From NCBI GenBank assembly GCA_964196565.1, contig CAXMUH010000065.1, positions 1 through 41,169 of the forward strand: 41,169 nt of DNA, given 5' to 3'. Shown here piece after piece: positions 33,675 through 41,169 of the stretch. The position numbers and the translations under genes are program-made. Source of the stretch: 2-12-FULL-42-15 sp964196565 (lineage in GTDB: Bacteria > Pseudomonadota > Gammaproteobacteria > Coxiellales > Coxiellaceae). Each line of letters begins with the position of its first letter. Positions within the stretch are counted from its first letter, which is position 1. A model generated the notes under the pieces. That model saw only the letters and a list, made by a program, of their open reading frames with translations, was not told where the DNA came from and ran no database searches.

Positions 33675-35615
33675 TTACCGACTCGCTGGCGCGGCACCTT
33701 CCTCCTCACCCTCTTCTCTATCACTGCCTTCACCTGAACCCTCTGTACCAAGTTCTGGAGCAGCGGCGGCATATGTTTGTCTTTCATCAGACAAAGCTGG
33801 AGTTGGGGGACCTTGATGTCTACTTTCAGCTGGATCAAATAATCCTTGATCAAGAATCAGCCTGATTGCAGTCGGTATTTTCGTATTATCTTCACCATTG
33901 CGGTCATAAAAATCATATGTAAAACGCTCAATTAAGAATTGCATTTCATTTGTTGCATTTGGCAATTGACTCATTTTATTTAAACTTTCAACAAACGCTC
34001 TTGATTGTGAAGATGAGGTCAACCACCTAACTGCCTTGTGATATGTATTTTCATCATAACTTGAAATATAGTATTGTATTACCTTAGTATATTCAAGTGA
34101 AAAAAATGTCAGCGCTTGTGGATTTTGATAACGCGGATTGTCGTTATAATACTCAAAAACAAGTGCAAGGCACACGGGAAAACGATACAGCGAGGTTGTA
34201 CTTGCTTCAGTATAAAAAGATTGTATTTCACCTTGGGCTATACTTTCATAATATTGCGTATGCAATTCTTTAAGATCGTTTAGTGCTTCTTGCATGTTAT
34301 AGACATTACCAGAATAATTGTCGATAAAATCTCTGCGCAGTGCAGTAAAAGAAATTGAACCCACACTTTTTCCAATGCGATCGTTAAAAAACCATTGAGT
34401 CTGCTGTCTCGAGACTTGTGAGGCTTCCGATTCTATCTGCCGATCCATTTTAACTCTATCCATATTATATTGAAAATTATAGTATCCGAGTATGGTCGAG
34501 ATAATGGGAGCGCATGTTTTTAAATCTTGAGCAGTTAGAAGTACTGTTTGCTGTATTGGTAAAAAAAGATTACCTACTGTTAAAAGTGGCTCTGGTCCTG
34601 CTAAAAGTTGTCCGGTTAATTCTGCAGAACCACTTGCGAGGTTAAGCGCAGTTTGGCCTTTATTATTTACTATTGCTATGCTAGCACCATAATTCAATAA
34701 TAACTGAGTCATTTCGCTATAGATTTTTTCTACAGCAAAGTGTAAGACAGTGTTTCCAGTTCCAGCCGTTTTAAGGTCCGTTATAGCTCCCCCTTCCAGT
34801 AAAGCTCCTGCTGCAGCTAGATGATTAGCATCAACAGCATTAAACAATGCAAGACTAAAATGTGCAGAACGATTTCGGTCAAAATAATGTTGCGCAATGG
34901 CAATAACGCAATCCCACTTTTTATCATTAGCAGCAATTTCAATAGGTGTTAAATTCTCATTGTTTCTGACATTAGGCTTAGCGCCGTGTTGAAGTAATAA
35001 TGTTATCATCTCAACGTTCCCATGATTTGCAGCAAGATGCAAAACAGAATCACCACCCAGCTCCCAATTAAAAGTGGCCTTCGCGTTTAATAAGGCTCGC
35101 ACAGCTGCAACCTGCTTGTGATTTACCGCATTAACTAATGCCGCTCCAAAATGTGCGGAACCTCGAGCATCAGTATGATTTTCTGCAATAGCGATAACGC
35201 TATCCCAGTGTCCACCATGTCCTGCTAACTGGATAGCGGTTTCATTATCCTTATTTTTCAGCGTGCGATCAGCTCCAGAATTCAGTAATAATTTGACTAT
35301 TGCGGTGTTACCGCAGAGAGCTGCAATGTGTAATACTCTATTTTCAGTTTCACGAACAAAGCTACGTTGACGCGCACCCGCCTGAAGTAAGGTTGAAACA
35401 ACTTTTATTTGCTGCGAATGATCTTCTGCCTTTACAGCGTAAGTTAATGCGTAATCAAGTTGTGCTTCATCATTATAAAATTTATATCCACCATCAATAA
35501 TACTTTGGGCCAATACTATGACCAAGTTCCAGTTGCGGGCTATAGCCGCAGCTTGAATTGGTGTGCTACCATCTGTCTTTGTCGTTAACGCTCTTTCTGC
35601 ATTACTTCTTCTCAT
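33675..35615 (-). CDS. Ankyrin-repeat protein, effector candidate
   Basis: 646 residues. The first about 340 hold ankyrin repeats such as NRVLHIAALCGNTAIVKLLL, DSVLHLAANHGNVEMITLLL and NTVLHFAVEKIYSEMTQLLL. They alternate with another motif seen three times about 100 residues apart: NWNLVIVLAQSIID, HWDSVIAIAENHTD and KWDCVIAIAQHYFD, the last two followed by a SAHF..AL.NAV segment. So the unit is a superrepeat of one ankyrin plus a helical insert. The C-terminal half (about 350-610) is unrecognised and helical; the end is acidic (EEGEEEG). No signal peptide. The ATG at 35615 has GGGAG upstream. Such proteins are often type IV secreted in Legionellales; secretion here is inferred. Confidence 0.85.
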   Translation of the reverse strand: MRRSNAERALTTKTDGSTPIQAAAIARNWNLVIVLAQSIIDGGYKFYNDEAQLDYALTYAVKAEDHSQQIKVVSTLLQAGARQRSFVRETENRVLHIAALCGNTAIVKLLLNSGADRTLKNKDNETAIQLAGHGGHWDSVIAIAENHTDARGSAHFGAALVNAVNHKQVAAVRALLNAKATFNWELGGDSVLHLAANHGNVEMITLLLQHGAKPNVRNNENLTPIEIAANDKKWDCVIAIAQHYFDRNRSAHFSLALFNAVDANHLAAAGALLEGGAITDLKTAGTGNTVLHFAVEKIYSEMTQLLLNYGASIAIVNNKGQTALNLASGSAELTGQLLAGPEPLLTVGNLFLPIQQTVLLTAQDLKTCAPIISTILGYYNFQYNMDRVKMDRQIESEASQVSRQQTQWFFNDRIGKSVGSISFTALRRDFIDNYSGNVYNMQEALNDLKELHTQYYESIAQGEIQSFYTEASTTSLYRFPVCLALVFEYYNDNPRYQNPQALTFFSLEYTKVIQYYISSYDENTYHKAVRWLTSSSQSRAFVESLNKMSQLPNATNEMQFLIERFTYDFYDRNGEDNTKIPTAIRLILDQGLFDPAESRHQGPPTPALSDERQTYAAAAPELGTEGSGEGSDREEGEEEGAAPASR

Positions 35616-35749
35616 TGATCATCTCCCATACAATTTATAATATAAATCCTACGGTATAAAAATTAAGATAATATTAATTTGAGTGCTTTTTTTCAAAAAA
35701 GGGGGTATGTAATTTTTCCTTAAGGGGGGGGGATGCGGGATACAGCAGA
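35616..35749. other. Low-complexity gap with a nine-G run
   Basis: Upstream of the ankyrin gene. A run of nine G lies at 35724-35732, with shorter A and G runs at 35694-35705. No gene or convincing promoter was seen. Confidence 0.4.
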
Positions 35750-35915
35750 ATGATGGAATCATTTTTAAGCTTAATAAAGCATTGCCGTTTGAAAAGGTTT
35801 AAGCGCTCGCCTCAACTTTGCATACAATAACGGCGTCCACTTAGGAGCATGGCGATTATAGATAGGTTTATTGTAACGTAAATCATTCGGCGCAATAATG
35901 ATTTTTATATTCTTT
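35750..35915 (-). pseudogene. Detached copy of the 3' end of the L,D-transpeptidase-like gene
   Basis: 166 bases matching 37961-38126 at 164 positions. On the minus strand it reads the last 48 codons and stop of the gene at 37982, plus 21 bases beyond, with no upstream part. It is a remnant rather than a gene. The two copies are direct repeats 2211 bases apart bracketing the patatin gene. Confidence 0.93.
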
Positions 35916-36045
35916 ACTCAAGCTACATAATATCGTTTTATAAACTTCAAGATCAATACGTTATCCTGCGATTGGGGCACTTACTCTGCTGTAACATGTT
36001 GAAAAAAATACAGCGCAGTTTTCCAGCATTGCTTGCAATATTTAC

Positions 36046-36051
36046 TATAAT
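36046..36051 (+). promoter_or_regulatory. -10 box for the patatin gene
   Basis: Perfect TATAAT 34 bases before the ATG at 36086; no convincing -35. The rest of 35916-36085 holds nothing else recognisable. Confidence 0.4.
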
Positions 36052-36085
36052 TAACCCGTATGAAGATAATTAAGCGGACAATATT

Positions 36086-37939
36086 ATGCTTACGGAAATA
36101 ATAAATGGTCAGACTGTTCATGAGATACTTTCCTCCAATGATTCATTTGCCAAGCTTCCAGAGGCAGCCTGTCATGCACTTGCCAAAATTGCTTCAAGAG
36201 TATCGCTGCTGGCAAACACTAAGATAATTGATAAAGGTGGGGAGAGTGACAAAATCTATTTAATAGTACATGGGCGCGTACGAATGGTTGGACTAACGAG
36301 TGGTTCTGGGGTTACAGTAAATCTAGAAGCCGGTCGAGGTGAGTTCTTGCTTTTATTAACAACTCTTTCAGAGATGCCAGCTCAAGCAATGCTCTACACA
36401 CTTCGCGACACACAAGTACTATCTTTTCAACGTACCGAGCTACTTGCACTTATCGCTTCTTATCCTGATTTTTTGAAGTGCTACTCTAAATTCGTCACTG
36501 ATATTTTCTTGCGTAGTCACGGCTTAGGTAAAGTAAGAAATAGACCAAAATTATATATGTTAATAAAAACCACCGCTTCACCTGAAATATTAAATGCAAC
36601 AAAGATGCTCTATCAATCATTGTTAAATACAATAGGCAAAGGCGAGCTAATTGACAGTCAAAGTTTAAAAACAATCCTTGGCAAGATACCAACAGAAGCT
36701 AATGAGTTTGAACAACGGCGTGATGATCTCGTTAGATGGGTTGCTATTCATGAAACAGAATCTGATTTTCTACTTCTTGTGTGTAATATTGATGAGTCAA
36801 ATTGGGTGCATTGGTGTATGCAACAAGCTGACAGAATTCAAGTTATTACACATGCCTTAGATACTGAGGAAATCGAGCGCATTGAATCTGTCTTTAGCAA
36901 TCAACAAATTGCTGAAGTTCAAATTAAAACAGATTTAATTTTGCTACATAAGGCTGATACGGCACAACCAACTAATACACGCCAATGGCTAAAGCTCTCT
37001 TGTCTGAAAAACTATCACCATGTTCGAGAAGATAATCTTCAAGATTTTGCAAGTGTAGCTCGACGAATTGGCGAACGCGCTGTAGGTGTCGTACTCGGTG
37101 GTGGTGGTGCACGTGGATTGGCTCATATCGGTGTTTTACAAGCACTTCAAGATTCAGATATTCCAATAGACTTTATCGCAGGTACGAGTATGGGTTCTGT
37201 TATGGCAGCAGCGCACGCTCAAAGTTGGACGCCCAAACGATTACTGGAAACTACCAAAAAATTATTACTCAACTCACGTTCTGTGATGGATCTTGATTTC
37301 CCTATGATATCACTATTGAGTGGTAATAAACTCGATACGATCTTAAAAAAAATATTTGGCGATACTGACATTACTGATCTTTGGACACCATTCTTTTGCA
37401 TCTCCTCAAGCCTCACCGCAGGAAAAATGGTGATTCACCAGCAGGGCAAGGTATGGAAATGCGTGCGTGCTAGTTGCTCATTACCAGGAATTTTCCCACC
37501 AGTTTTAGAGGACGATCATTTATTAGTTGATGGTGGCATTCTAAATAATGTACCAATGGACATTATGAGCGCGAAATGCGTTGGTGGAACCGTGATTGCT
37601 GTTGACGTTGGAGGTGGTGGTGCACTGGGTATAAAACCAAACGATAAAAAAACGACGGGTTGGAGTATACTTGGCAATCGAGTGAATCCTTTTGCATCCA
37701 ATGCTCCCATCAATAACATTTTTCAGATTTTAATGTGGGCAACCACGTTAAGCAGCGATCAGTATCTTAACCAGCTAATTAAAAGCGGAAAAGTCGATTT
37801 ATTTATAAAGCCACCCGTACAACAATTTCAATTATTGGATTTTTCTGCCTGTCAGCCTCTCTATAAAATTGGCTATGATTACACAATGCAACAGATTAGT
37901 GATTATTATTGCCACACCGGTCATAACAAGCCTACTTAG
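36086..37939 (+). CDS. Patatin-like phospholipase with N-terminal cNMP-binding-like domain (NTE family)
   Basis: 617 residues. Residues about 15-140 form a cyclic-nucleotide-binding-type barrel (IDKGGESDKIYLIVHGRVRM, then GRGEFLLLLTTLSEMPAQAM). The phosphate-binding Arg normally in the PRSAT stretch is missing (PAQAM), so nucleotide binding is doubtful. The patatin domain follows: oxyanion loop GGGGARGLAHIGVLQAL (about 337), nucleophile in GTSMGS (366-371), and the dyad Asp in LVDGGILNNVP (482). The layout resembles neuropathy-target-esterase-like lysophospholipases. No signal peptide or clear membrane segment. The gene lies between direct repeats of the neighbouring gene's 3' end and converges on that gene, suggesting recent insertion. 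It may act on bacterial or host lipids. Confidence 0.9.
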   Translation: MLTEIINGQTVHEILSSNDSFAKLPEAACHALAKIASRVSLLANTKIIDKGGESDKIYLIVHGRVRMVGLTSGSGVTVNLEAGRGEFLLLLTTLSEMPAQAMLYTLRDTQVLSFQRTELLALIASYPDFLKCYSKFVTDIFLRSHGLGKVRNRPKLYMLIKTTASPEILNATKMLYQSLLNTIGKGELIDSQSLKTILGKIPTEANEFEQRRDDLVRWVAIHETESDFLLLVCNIDESNWVHWCMQQADRIQVITHALDTEEIERIESVFSNQQIAEVQIKTDLILLHKADTAQPTNTRQWLKLSCLKNYHHVREDNLQDFASVARRIGERAVGVVLGGGGARGLAHIGVLQALQDSDIPIDFIAGTSMGSVMAAAHAQSWTPKRLLETTKKLLLNSRSVMDLDFPMISLLSGNKLDTILKKIFGDTDITDLWTPFFCISSSLTAGKMVIHQQGKVWKCVRASCSLPGIFPPVLEDDHLLVDGGILNNVPMDIMSAKCVGGTVIAVDVGGGGALGIKPNDKKTTGWSILGNRVNPFASNAPINNIFQILMWATTLSSDQYLNQLIKSGKVDLFIKPPVQQFQLLDFSACQPLYKIGYDYTMQQISDYYCHTGHNKPT

Positions 37940-37960
37940 ATAGAAAATACAAGGTGCCAA

Positions 37961-38126
37961 ATGATGGAATCATTTTTAAGCTTAATAAAGCATCGCCGTT
38001 TGAAAAGGTTTAAGCGCTCGCCTCAACTTTGCATACAATAACGGCGTCCACTTAGGAGCATGGCGATTATAGATAGGATTATTGTAACGTAAATCATTCG
38101 GCGCAATAATGATTTTTATATTCTTT
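37961..38126. repeat. Direct-repeat copy overlapping the L,D-transpeptidase-like gene end
   Basis: The original copy, containing the genuine 3' end of the gene at 37982. Partner of 35750-35915 with two mismatches in 166 bases. Confidence 0.93.
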
Positions 38127-38683
38127 TGACCAACGAAATAAGCCAACACAAATAATTGCTCGATATTATCATCACCAATTGCGATACAACCAATTGAGCT
38201 CCTCTTACCGTGGATAAAAATTTCGCCACCCAAATTTTTACGACCTGATTCTTGCGCACGCTTTTTATCAAACGTGTTGGGATAATTTATCTCCATAGAC
38301 AGATCGAATCGACTATCCGGATTTAAGGCGGAGATATGATAAATGCCTTCAGGTACTTGACGGTCGCCTTCACGTAATTTCGGCCCCGCATGACCACTCG
38401 CAGCATAGATTTTATAATCTTTAACATGATGCCAAGGTCCGTTGTTTCGAGCCCATAACTCAAGTTTTTTGCTTTTCTTAAATACTAATAAAGCGATTTT
38501 TTTAGGTGGGAATGGCAAACCAACATGACTTAACGCCGGCCCAAGCTCTCGATACGAGTACTTTTTGTACATGTCGATCTTAAGTTTCATATCTTCTAAA
38601 TAATTATGCGGTGCATACTGCATCATCGCCGGACATTGAACAGAAATAAAGCTGAGGAGTAGTATAAAAAACAATCTAATCAT
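37982..38683 (-). CDS. L,D-transpeptidase-fold (YkuD) periplasmic protein, YafK/DpaA-like
   Basis: The start is taken as the ATG at 38683, which begins a signal peptide (MIRLFFILLLSFISV, cleavage near CPA); the frame is open to 38755. 233 residues. The YkuD catalytic motif is IHGKRSSIGCIAIG with His and Cys eight residues apart (about 157 and 165). GPKLREGDRQVPEGIYHI and LNPDSRFDLSMEINYPN match E. coli YafK/DpaA, which cuts the link between peptidoglycan and Braun's lipoprotein, better than the cross-linking LdtA-E group. The role here is therefore peptidoglycan editing, likely hydrolytic. Its 3' end is duplicated at 35750. Confidence 0.85.
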   Translation of the reverse strand: MIRLFFILLLSFISVQCPAMMQYAPHNYLEDMKLKIDMYKKYSYRELGPALSHVGLPFPPKKIALLVFKKSKKLELWARNNGPWHHVKDYKIYAASGHAGPKLREGDRQVPEGIYHISALNPDSRFDLSMEINYPNTFDKKRAQESGRKNLGGEIFIHGKRSSIGCIAIGDDNIEQLFVLAYFVGQKNIKIIIAPNDLRYNNPIYNRHAPKWTPLLYAKLRRALKPFQTAMLY

Positions 38684-38839
38684 GCGGAAATCCAATTTAT
38701 AATAATTAGTGGCTCGCATTTGCCCAGGTATCCCTCTTAAGCAATGCAGGAGCATTATACATATTATAGTTAAGATTTTGTAAATAAAAATAGTTCTATG
38801 CTATTATCACAGCTCCAAATCCAGCTAAAAGGAAAAAGA

Positions 38840-40429
38840 GTGAACAAACAAACCGGAATTGTCATCGACGAAAATAAACCCTTTTCACAGTCACTTTTTT
38901 GGCAGGGGCAGCGCGCATTTTATCACGAAAAAGGAATTGAAGCTTGGGCAGGTGAGGTTCCCTTCTACATTACCAGCAACCCATTTATCGGCAACAGTTA
39001 TGCCAAAATTGTTTTGCGCTTTTTACAAGATTGGACCAAAAAACATCCGGACTCTGTCAATCACCCCTTTTACATTATTGAACTCGGTGCTGGATCCGGT
39101 CAATTTAGTTTTTACGTGTTAAATGTATTATCCAAATTATTAAAGACATTTAATTTAGAGCATCTAGCCGTACATTATATCATTACAGATTTTACTGACA
39201 ATAATATCAAATTTTGGCAACAACACGAACGCCTAAAACCCTTTGTTAAAAGCAAGTTGGTTGATTTCGCTTTATTTGACATTGAAAAAGATGAAACCAT
39301 CACCACCATTAATCATCAATTTAAACTTACCCCAAACAGCAGTCATAATCCAGTTATGGTGTTTGCCAATTATTTATTTGACAGTATTATTAACGATATT
39401 TTTGAGGTAAAGAACGGCACAATCAGTGAATCTCTGGTTACCTTATCAACCACAGAAAAAAACGTTGAAAATAATACGCCAAAAGATTGGCAAAAAGTTA
39501 AAATTGATCATAAACAACAGTCGATCACAGATAATCATTATAGCGACCATTTGTTAAACCAAACGCTTGATGCTTATAAACAGGATTTAGAAGATAGCTA
39601 TATGCTATTTCCCACAGGTTGCTTAAAGGGCTTGCAAAATCTTAAAAAAATTGCCAACGATAAATTATTACTGGTTTCATCCGATAAGGGCTATACCACC
39701 ACCTTTGAACTGGACGAACAGGATTTTCCTGAGCTTGATTTTCATGGTAGCTTCTCACTAATGGTAAATTTTCATGCCATTGAACGATTTTTTAAATTAT
39801 CCAATGGCGATGCCTTTATCCAAAGTCCACGCGATGGACTCACCACCTGCGTTTTTAGCAGTGGCTTTAAACTGGATGAGCTAACCGAAACTTCCTATTT
39901 ATTAAAAAGCTCAGTCGAAGGTTTTAGCCCATCTGATTTTTTTAATTTTTACGAGCTGATTGATACCATTCACGATGAAGCTGAATTAAAATTATTGGCC
40001 TCAACGTTATGTTTATCTCACTGGGATCCATTTATCTTCGAACAAATTGGAGAGCGCCTGGCTGAACTATTTGATGAAGAAAATACAGAGATTATTGATT
40101 ATGTTGTCGACAACATTCCGAGCATTGTTGATAATTTCTATTTTGTACCGGGATGTGATGACATATTCTTTTCGCTAGGATTAATGATGTACGCCATTGA
40201 TCACTACGATGAAGCGATAAAATATTATAAGATGTCAGAAAAATATTTCAAACCTGAATTTGAAATTTTATATAATCATGGACTAAGTTACTATTACAGT
40301 AAAAACTATAAACAGGCTATAGATTATTTAACTCAGGCCGGGGCCCTCAAGCCCAAAGATCGTGAAATACAAAATCTGCTTCGGTCAAGCAAGCAAATGC
40401 AGACTCAAGGCTCGAGTGACGAAGAATAG
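38840..40429 (+). CDS. SAM-dependent methyltransferase with C-terminal TPR repeats
   Basis: About 529 residues from the GTG at 38840, preferred for the AAGGA seven bases upstream; an ATG at 38798 without such a site would add 14 residues. The N-terminal half has a Rossmann-type SAM motif, FYIIELGAGSGQFSFYVL (about 77-94), followed by IITDFTDNNIKFWQQH, which resembles the acidic loop. The C-terminal part (about 450-515) has two tetratricopeptide-like repeats: DIFFSLGLMMYAIDHYDEAI and EILYNHGLSYYYSKNYKQAI. The substrate is unknown; TPRs suggest a protein partner. It is divergent from the L,D-transpeptidase-like gene and has no evident operon partner. I do not recognise a named family beyond the domains. 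Confidence 0.72.
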   Translation: MNKQTGIVIDENKPFSQSLFWQGQRAFYHEKGIEAWAGEVPFYITSNPFIGNSYAKIVLRFLQDWTKKHPDSVNHPFYIIELGAGSGQFSFYVLNVLSKLLKTFNLEHLAVHYIITDFTDNNIKFWQQHERLKPFVKSKLVDFALFDIEKDETITTINHQFKLTPNSSHNPVMVFANYLFDSIINDIFEVKNGTISESLVTLSTTEKNVENNTPKDWQKVKIDHKQQSITDNHYSDHLLNQTLDAYKQDLEDSYMLFPTGCLKGLQNLKKIANDKLLLVSSDKGYTTTFELDEQDFPELDFHGSFSLMVNFHAIERFFKLSNGDAFIQSPRDGLTTCVFSSGFKLDELTETSYLLKSSVEGFSPSDFFNFYELIDTIHDEAELKLLASTLCLSHWDPFIFEQIGERLAELFDEENTEIIDYVVDNIPSIVDNFYFVPGCDDIFFSLGLMMYAIDHYDEAIKYYKMSEKYFKPEFEILYNHGLSYYYSKNYKQAIDYLTQAGALKPKDREIQNLLRSSKQMQTQGSSDEE

Positions 40430-40446
40430 TTTGGGCACTATCTAAA

Positions 40447-40518
40447 GCCAGGAAGCATCCAGCGAGGCTGGATTTATGCTTCATTCCCGGCCAAAAATAA
40501 ATTTTTGTCCGGGCTACA
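40447..40518. repeat. Second copy of the composite palindromic repeat
   Basis: Matches 33599-33672 in the same orientation at about 90 percent, with two 1-base gaps. Hairpins ATCCAGC/GCTGGAT (with a G in the loop) and CCCGGCC...GTCCGGG are retained. It separates the convergent genes at 38840 and 40519, the same kind of position as the first copy. Confidence 0.75.
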
Positions 40519-41169
40519 CTAACCGGAACTTTTTTGCTGCTGTGAATTTTGTAAATCCTCGACTTCTGCTACGTTTTTTTGCTGCTTGCTAAAAAGGCTA
40601 ATGCGTCTAAAGAAGCGCTTTTCAACTGCACCTTCGACCTTATTGCCAGCTGTGGCACCAGCTGCAGCGCCAGCTGCACCAACACCAACCTTAACGCCGA
40701 TAAGACCAGCAGCCGATTTAATCACTAATGCACCAACAATCAGCGGCGAAAGTTTTACTGCGACTACCGCAACCACAGCACCACCCGCCACGGTCGCGGT
40801 AATTTTAGCGACATTCGCTAATTTTGATTTGGGAGCTTTCGTAGATTTAGATTCAGTATTCTCCTGGCTTACTTCAGCTCGAGCTTTTAGTAAAGACTCC
40901 TCTTTACGTTGTAACGACTCACCCACAGTCTTTGATTTGTGAATAAGCGTAATAGCCTCAACATTTAACCCAGGGAATTTTGACTGCAGCTCAGCTGGAC
41001 TAATATGACTGCTGGTTAGCAGTCTGCCACGCCCCATTTTCTTTGCAAAATTTGCCTCTCGCAGTGGCGTAAGATATTTGTCATCAACCTTGGCGTTATC
41101 AACAGATGGATCATATTTAACAATACTGGTACAGAGCAACCATTGTTTGGCAACATCATCTTCTGAATC
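40519..41169 (-). CDS. Unknown Ala/Gly-rich protein, partial (N-terminus outside the window)
   Basis: The frame is open to the right edge, so the true start is beyond 41169; the visible 216 residues are a C-terminal part. An internal TTG at 41139 is not a convincing start because coding continues upstream (DSEDDVAKQWLL). The visible part begins with a hydrophilic region (LTPLREANFAKKMGRGRLL), then a Lys/Ser/Glu-rich linker, then a long Ala/Gly/Val hydrophobic stretch (VAGGAVVAVVAVKLSPLIVG and GVKVGVGAAGAAAGATAG), which may span a membrane twice. The end is basic then polar (EKRFFRRISLFSKQQK). Not recognised. Such glycine-rich hydrophobic hairpins occur in secreted membrane-inserting proteins, but no function is assigned. 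Confidence 0.65.
   Translation of the reverse strand, partial: DSEDDVAKQWLLCTSIVKYDPSVDNAKVDDKYLTPLREANFAKKMGRGRLLTSSHISPAELQSKFPGLNVEAITLIHKSKTVGESLQRKEESLLKARAEVSQENTESKSTKAPKSKLANVAKITATVAGGAVVAVVAVKLSPLIVGALVIKSAAGLIGVKVGVGAAGAAAGATAGNKVEGAVEKRFFRRISLFSKQQKNVAEVEDLQNSQQQKSSG

Noticed and set aside
35750..35915. A separate short gene on the minus strand
   Set aside because: It lacks a start codon and signal peptide and is 98.8 percent identical to the last 48 codons of the gene at 37982, so it is a duplicated fragment.
33580..40518. CRISPR array
   Set aside because: The related repeats are thousands of bases apart, occur singly and are palindromic; there are no cas genes.

Overview
The window looks like a piece of an AT-rich gammaproteobacterial chromosome, most likely from a host-associated member of the Legionellales (Coxiella/Legionella/Berkiella-like). 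This is inferred from gene content and order, not from a database search. Conserved gammaproteobacterial neighbourhoods are present: trmJ next to iscS and divergent from suhB, tgt-yajC-secD-secF, and mutL-miaA. Between them sit proteins typical of intracellular bacteria: an ankyrin-repeat protein, a patatin phospholipase with a cNMP-binding-like domain, and large unknown proteins with eukaryote-like basic and Ser/Thr-Pro motifs.

Layout. 1-3.5 kb (minus): a partial iscS, an OPT-family transporter and trmJ. 3.7-5.3 kb (plus): suhB and a secreted phosphodiester-glycosidase-like protein. 5.3-6.6 kb: two small secreted proteins of unknown function, divergent, with promoters, palindromic repeats and a displaced copy of the secF 3' end between them. 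6.7-11.0 kb (minus): the tgt-yajC-secD-secF operon. 11.1-18.9 kb (plus): mnmA, a pterin dehydratase, mfd, and a cyclopropane-fatty-acid-synthase gene overlapping an FAD oxidoreductase gene. 19.0-24.1 kb (minus): mutL, miaA and an unknown 755-residue protein with a disordered tail. 24.1-27.1 kb: a MITE-like element, an unknown membrane protein, and an unknown protein with a lysine-rich N-terminus. 27.1-33.6 kb (plus): a complete trpEGDCFBA operon with a good promoter and a TrpR-like operator. 33.6-41.2 kb: an ankyrin protein (minus), a cNBD-patatin phospholipase (plus), an L,D-transpeptidase-fold protein (minus), a methyltransferase-TPR protein (plus) and a partial Ala/Gly-rich protein (minus).

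How the genes work together. Translation accuracy is a theme: TrmJ, Tgt, MnmA and MiaA all modify tRNA, and IscS supplies sulfur for MnmA. MutL and Mfd serve DNA repair; the MutL carries an endonuclease motif, so repair probably does not depend on MutH. SecDF/YajC assist export. The trp operon would make the cell independent of host tryptophan.

The most unusual feature is architectural. At least two accessory genes (the small secreted protein at 6156-6611 and the patatin at 36086-37939) are flanked by direct repeats. In each case one copy is the real 3' end of the neighbouring gene (secF; the L,D-transpeptidase-like gene) and the other is a detached copy of that 3' end on the far side of the accessory gene. 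A third accessory gene (25798-27081) lies between two diverged copies of the trp promoter region. This suggests repeated integration of gene cassettes at gene ends, of different ages. No integrase, transposase, CRISPR array, rRNA or tRNA gene was recognised.
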